DNA of 9,481 bases, taken from NCBI GenBank assembly GCA_017404585.1, contig JAFRCB010000333.1, forward strand, positions 1 through 9,481. Reading direction: 5' to 3'. Origin of the DNA: Lachnospiraceae bacterium (GTDB taxonomy: Bacteria > Bacillota > Clostridia > Lachnospirales > Lachnospiraceae). The notes beneath the pieces are model-generated. The model had not been told where the DNA came from and did not search any database. It was given only the letters and a program-made list of their open reading frames with translations. Each line of letters begins with the position of its first letter. Within the stretch, counting starts at the first letter, position 1. Positions 5,820-9,481 of the stretch are shown here, in pieces. The position numbers were made by a program, and so were the translations under genes.

Positions 5820-6485
5820 ATGGGAAATCAGTTATTCAGAAAAGAGAGCCTGGAGCGCATATCATCACCGGAGCAGCTGCATGACTATATGCGGGTCACC
5901 AGCCCCCGGATGTGGATGCTTCTGTCCGCGATCGCCGCGCTTCTTATCGGCTTTATAGTATATGCCTCAACGACTACGATGGAGAATACGATCGATATTA
6001 ACGTTCTGGTAGATAACGGCGATGTCAGCGCGGACGTATCCTTCTCGCAGCCAGATTTAATCACGATGCAGATGCCGGTGCGCTTTGCTGACCGCACCGG
6101 ATACGTGCAGGACATCATTCAGACCCGCAAGCTGTCGCTGGAACTCAAGTTCGACAGCGATACCGAGCTGAAAGACGGTTATTATGTGATGGAGCTTGAT
6201 GAAGCGGACCGGGCACTTGAATATGACGCCGCCCCGACTGTATTTCTTACGGTAAATAACGGCATCATCTCGACATATGATGACGGAGGAGGCTATATGA
6301 AGTTTTTCGAGGAGAACAGACGAGCTTCCATAGACGGACAAAAGCTCACTGTCACTGACTGTGACATATATAACGCCGTGTTCATCAGTATCGCGACAGA
6401 GGACGGTGAGAACATACCTGCAGGCTTTTACAGTGCTGAGATCGTGACAGAGACCACGAAGCCGATCAGCTTCCTGCTCAACTGA
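5820..6485 (+). CDS. NHLM/NHLP-type bacteriocin secretion protein, short membrane-fusion-like (HlyD-related)
   Basis: A 221-residue protein with a cytoplasmic N-terminus, one membrane segment at about 32-51 and a soluble outer part. Its start, LFRKESLERISSPEQL (5-20) followed by MRVTSPRMW (24-32), is what I recognise from the HlyD-like protein of NHLM/NHLP peptide export systems, and the next two genes confirm this context. Full-length members of that family carry a long coiled-coil hairpin and are markedly longer (from memory about 400 residues). Here the outer part is only about 170 residues, beta-rich and without an evident coiled coil, so it may be a reduced adaptor suited to a Gram-positive envelope. 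The ATG at 5820 is preferred over a GTG at 5724 because AAAGGAG lies ten bases before it and family similarity begins there. The gene ends 21 bases before the ABC transporter, an operon spacing. Confidence 0.75.
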   Translation: MGNQLFRKESLERISSPEQLHDYMRVTSPRMWMLLSAIAALLIGFIVYASTTTMENTIDINVLVDNGDVSADVSFSQPDLITMQMPVRFADRTGYVQDIIQTRKLSLELKFDSDTELKDGYYVMELDEADRALEYDAAPTVFLTVNNGIISTYDDGGGYMKFFEENRRASIDGQKLTVTDCDIYNAVFISIATEDGENIPAGFYSAEIVTETTKPISFLLN

Positions 6486-6506
6486 TATAGAAAGGGGATT
6501 TCCCGC

Positions 6507-8705
6507 ATGGCAGAGCAGCAAAAAGACAGAAAAACAGTAAAAGAGCCGCTGAGGTATCCTAAGGTGGCCAAAGTACCTGTGGTCATGCAGATGGAGGCAC
6601 TCGAATGCGGTGCCGCCAGCCTGACTATGGTACTTGCGTATTACGGCAAATGGATCCCGCTCGAGCAGGTCCGCCTCGACTGCGGTGTCTCGCGCGACGG
6701 CTCCAACCTAAAGAATGTATATTTGGCGGCAGTGAGTTACGGTCTCGAACCGCAGGGATACCGGATGGATATCAAGTCTCTGAGAGAGAACGGTACTTTC
6801 CCGTGCATTATTCACTGGAATTTCAACCACTTTGTGGTCCTTAACGGTTTCAAGAAGGATAAAGCGATTATAAACGACCCCGCAAGAGGCAGGGTCGAGG
6901 TGTCCCAGGAAGAATTCGACCATTCTTTTACCGGCGTTGTGCTTGCCTTTACTCCGAGTGAAGATTTTGAGCCTTCCGGCAAGCGCAAGAGTACGCTGGA
7001 ATTTGCGGCAAAGAGACTTCGCGGAGCAGGATCCGCCGTCGCTTTCGTTGTCATGACGACAGTCATCGGTTACCTGTTCGGCATTATTAATCCGGTCATG
7101 TCCAGGATATTCTTCGACCGGCTCCTGACCGGCAGGGCTCCCGGCTGGCTGCATCCGTTTATTGTGGTCATGTCGCTCCTTGCAGTGTTTCAGATCATTG
7201 TCGAGTGGGCGAGGGTCACGTATTCTCTCAAAATCAACGGGAAGATGGCGATCGAAGGCAATGCCTCCTATCTGTGGAAGGTCCTCAGATTGCCGATTGA
7301 GTTCTTCTCTCAGCGCATGACCGGTGATATCATGCAGAGGCAGTACACGAACGCGTCGATTGCGAGCACCCTGGTCGGACAGGTGGCTCCGCTGGTACTC
7401 AACATGTTCATGATGCTCTTCTACCTCGTGGTCATGATTCGCTACAGCCCGGCTATGACTTTGGTGGGCGTCACATCTCTGGTGCTTAACATGCTGGTCG
7501 CCCGGTATATGTCCGAGAAGCGCGTAAATCTCACGAGAGTGCTCATGCGCGACGAGGGAAAGCTGGTCTCCGCGACCCTGGCAGGCATCAGTATGACTGA
7601 GACGATCAAGTCCTCCGGCGCGGAGGAGGGATTTTTCAGAAGATGGGCAGGATATCAGGCTTCGGTCAATACACAGAATGTAAAGTACGCGACACTCAAC
7701 GCGAAGATCGGATGGATTCCCTCATTTATCAGCTCGCTTTCCAATTACGCGGTCATGTTCATGGGCATACTGCTTGCAATGAATGACAATTTCACTGTCG
7801 GTATGATCACGACTTTCCAGGGGCTTTTAGCTTCGTTCATGGGACCGGCTCAGACTATGATCAGCGCCGGTCAGCTGATCCAGGAAATGCGTACTCAGAT
7901 GGAGCGCGTTGATGACGTTATGGAATATCCGGACGATCCGATGATAAAGGATGAAGAGGTCCGTGAAAATATCAGCTACGCAAAGCTCCTCGGGGATATC
8001 GAGATCAGGAATCTCACATTCGGTTACTCCCGCCTCGGGACCCCCGTCATCACGGATTTCTCGGCCCACATTAAGCCCGGCAGCCGTGTTGCTATCGTCG
8101 GCAGCAGCGGCAGCGGCAAGTCAACGGTCAGCAAGCTGGTAACAGGTCTCTATCAGCCGTGGGAGGGCGAGATCCTCTTTGACGGAAAGCCCATGGAAGC
8201 TTACCCCAGAGCGGTCATCACAGGTTCGATTGCCATGGTCGATCAGGATATAGTGCTGTTCGAGGACACGATTGAGAACAATATCCGCATGTGGGACAAT
8301 TCTATCGAGAACTTTGAAATCGTTCTCGCTGCCCGGGATGCACAGATCCACGATGATATCCTCCAGCGGCCCGGCGGTTACAAATATAAGCTTATTGAGA
8401 ATGGCCGGGATCTGTCCGGCGGGCAGCGGCAGCGTCTTGAGATTGCCCGTGCCCTTGCGCAGGACCCGTCGATCATCATTCTGGACGAGGCGACCAGCGC
8501 TCTGGATGCCAAGACCGAGTACGAGCTGGTGAAGGCCGTGAAGGACCGCGGCATCTCCTGCATAGTTATAGCCCATCGCCTTTCCACGATCCGGGACTGC
8601 GACGAGATCATCGTTCTTGAAAAGGGAAAGATCGTCGAGAGGGGAACACACGAGGAGCTGTATGCGCGGGGCGGCGCCTACACCGAGCTTGTCACGTCAG
8701 AGTAA
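6507..8705 (+). CDS. C39 peptidase-containing ABC transporter of NHLM/NHLP RiPP export (first ABC protein)
   Basis: A 732-residue inner-membrane exporter that cuts the leader from a ribosomal peptide and exports the core. The N-terminal C39 peptidase (about 20-150) has oxyanion Q28, catalytic C34 in ALECGAAS, H108 in WNFNHFVVLNG and D124 in INDPARG, so it looks active. A six-segment membrane domain follows at about 165-460. The ATPase domain has Walker A GSSGSGKST (532-540), a Q-loop at Q580, signature LSGGQ (636-640), Walker B IIILDEA with E661, and H-loop H690. The domain order and length match the first ABC protein of NHLM/NHLP systems and of class II lantibiotic exporters; the neighbours favour NHLM. 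The substrate should be a peptide with a double-glycine-type leader. AAAGGGG lies nine bases before the ATG, and the next gene begins 14 bases after the stop. No defect is seen. Confidence 0.93.
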   Translation: MAEQQKDRKTVKEPLRYPKVAKVPVVMQMEALECGAASLTMVLAYYGKWIPLEQVRLDCGVSRDGSNLKNVYLAAVSYGLEPQGYRMDIKSLRENGTFPCIIHWNFNHFVVLNGFKKDKAIINDPARGRVEVSQEEFDHSFTGVVLAFTPSEDFEPSGKRKSTLEFAAKRLRGAGSAVAFVVMTTVIGYLFGIINPVMSRIFFDRLLTGRAPGWLHPFIVVMSLLAVFQIIVEWARVTYSLKINGKMAIEGNASYLWKVLRLPIEFFSQRMTGDIMQRQYTNASIASTLVGQVAPLVLNMFMMLFYLVVMIRYSPAMTLVGVTSLVLNMLVARYMSEKRVNLTRVLMRDEGKLVSATLAGISMTETIKSSGAEEGFFRRWAGYQASVNTQNVKYATLNAKIGWIPSFISSLSNYAVMFMGILLAMNDNFTVGMITTFQGLLASFMGPAQTMISAGQLIQEMRTQMERVDDVMEYPDDPMIKDEEVRENISYAKLLGDIEIRNLTFGYSRLGTPVITDFSAHIKPGSRVAIVGSSGSGKSTVSKLVTGLYQPWEGEILFDGKPMEAYPRAVITGSIAMVDQDIVLFEDTIENNIRMWDNSIENFEIVLAARDAQIHDDILQRPGGYKYKLIENGRDLSGGQRQRLEIARALAQDPSIIILDEATSALDAKTEYELVKAVKDRGISCIVIAHRLSTIRDCDEIIVLEKGKIVERGTHEELYARGGAYTELVTSE

Positions 8706-8719
8706 GGAGGTCAGCGTCA

Positions 8720-9481
8720 ATGGGTTGGTTTGACGAGCAAATAAAAGAGCGCCTTGCGAGCGACCAGGAAATCCTGGAGGATTCTTTTCTGCGTCTGGCC
8801 GGTGTCGTGCTGGATGAGAAAGCAGCCCAGAGGCTGCAGGATGAGAGACTGATCGCCAAAGAAGCGCTTGATTCAATTTTAAAGTATTATCACGAAAAGC
8901 CGGTCGAGCTCCCGGAGAATGTAAAGAATATCGGCGATCAGCTTGACTATGTTCTTCGCCCTACGGGCCTCATGATCCGCGACGTTGAGCTCACAGAAGG
9001 CTGGCAGTATGATGCCTACGGTCCTATGCTCGGTTTTTTCCGGGAGAGCGGGAATGCGGTCGCACTGCTGCCGAACCTATTCGGAACGTACTGGTTCAGC
9101 GATCCGGTCACGGGAAAAATGAATGTGGTGACAAAGAAGAACGCGGGATTGTTCGAGATGGAAGCCTTCTGCTTTTATCAATCCCTGCCGATGAAACCTC
9201 TCGGAATTCCCGATCTGATCCTCTACATGAAGAATAGTATATCTAACAGCGATTTTCTGCAGATAGCACTTGCCACATTGGTTGTGACTCTGGTCGGAAC
9301 GATCGAGCCGAAAGTGTACTCTCTTGTGACAGGAAAGATTCTTATGAATAAGCAGGCTTCAGTGCTTATCGGAATGATGGCATTTTTGGTGTCGGCTGCA
9401 TTTGCATCCCAGATGCTGAGTATGGTGAGGAGCCTTCTCATGGAGCGCATCAATACGAAGACGTCGCTGGCAGTGGAGGCC
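8720..9481 (+). CDS. Second NHLM-type ABC transporter protein, N-terminal part (cut by window end)
   Basis: An open frame of 254 codons starts at an ATG nine bases after AAGGAGG (8704-8710) and runs off the window with no stop. The first 175 residues are soluble: MGWFDEQI at the start, then a block around 101-169 with ALLPNLFGTYWFSDPVTGK (115-133) and FYQSLPMKPL (152-161). I recognise these as the N-terminal region of the second ABC protein of NHLM/NHLP export systems. No catalytic Cys-His pair of a C39 peptidase is apparent, as expected for this partner. Membrane segments begin at about 179-196 and 214-236. The ATPase domain must lie beyond the window. It probably works with the preceding peptidase-ABC protein and the membrane-fusion-like protein in peptide export; whether the two ABC proteins form a heterodimer is inference. 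Confidence 0.85.
   Translation, partial: MGWFDEQIKERLASDQEILEDSFLRLAGVVLDEKAAQRLQDERLIAKEALDSILKYYHEKPVELPENVKNIGDQLDYVLRPTGLMIRDVELTEGWQYDAYGPMLGFFRESGNAVALLPNLFGTYWFSDPVTGKMNVVTKKNAGLFEMEAFCFYQSLPMKPLGIPDLILYMKNSISNSDFLQIALATLVVTLVGTIEPKVYSLVTGKILMNKQASVLIGMMAFLVSAAFASQMLSMVRSLLMERINTKTSLAVEA

Noticed and set aside
8121..8651. A 176-codon minus-strand frame within the ABC transporter
   Set aside because: It is antisense to the conserved ATPase domain and carries no family signal.
9223..9453. A 76-codon minus-strand frame at the right edge
   Set aside because: It is antisense to the membrane region of the second ABC protein, which is open through to the window end.

Overview
The window looks like chromosomal DNA from an anaerobic Firmicute of the class Clostridia, plausibly Lachnospiraceae-like. 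This is an inference from a T-box leader, strong AGGAGG-type ribosome binding sites, moderately GC-rich genes and the kinds of families present. No rRNA, tRNA, CRISPR array or transposase was seen. There are seven real genes (one cut by the right edge) and possibly one very small leader ORF.

Left part (1-1843): the 3' portion of a T-box riboswitch with its terminator, then a structured spacer and a solitary tryptophan synthase beta chain of the TrpB2 type. No trpA or other trp genes adjoin it. The T-box variable base fits a tRNA with a G discriminator, as expected for tRNA-Trp. The gene is followed by a strong 18-bp inverted repeat of the GGGACGGTTCT type.

Middle part (1889-4090): a membrane acyltransferase of the acyltransferase-3 family, then a polyprenyl-phosphate-type family 2 glycosyltransferase with two C-terminal membrane segments. 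Both run left to right. Together they suggest modification of a cell-surface glycan. A convergent 12-TM sugar-type MFS transporter (SLC45/sucrose-like) lies on the minus strand at 4229-5560.

Right part (5561-9481): a divergent intergenic region with candidate promoters in both directions, a 14-bp palindrome and a possible 10-12-codon leader ORF. It precedes an operon of three genes recognisable as the export machinery of the NHLM/NHLP (nitrile-hydratase-leader / Nif11-type) RiPP-bacteriocin family: an unusually short membrane-fusion-like protein, a C39 peptidase-ABC transporter with an intact catalytic triad, and the N-terminal third of the second NHLM ABC protein. The natural reading is the upstream edge of a ribosomally made peptide gene cluster. 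The precursor peptide and modification enzymes are not in the window and would be expected beyond 9481.
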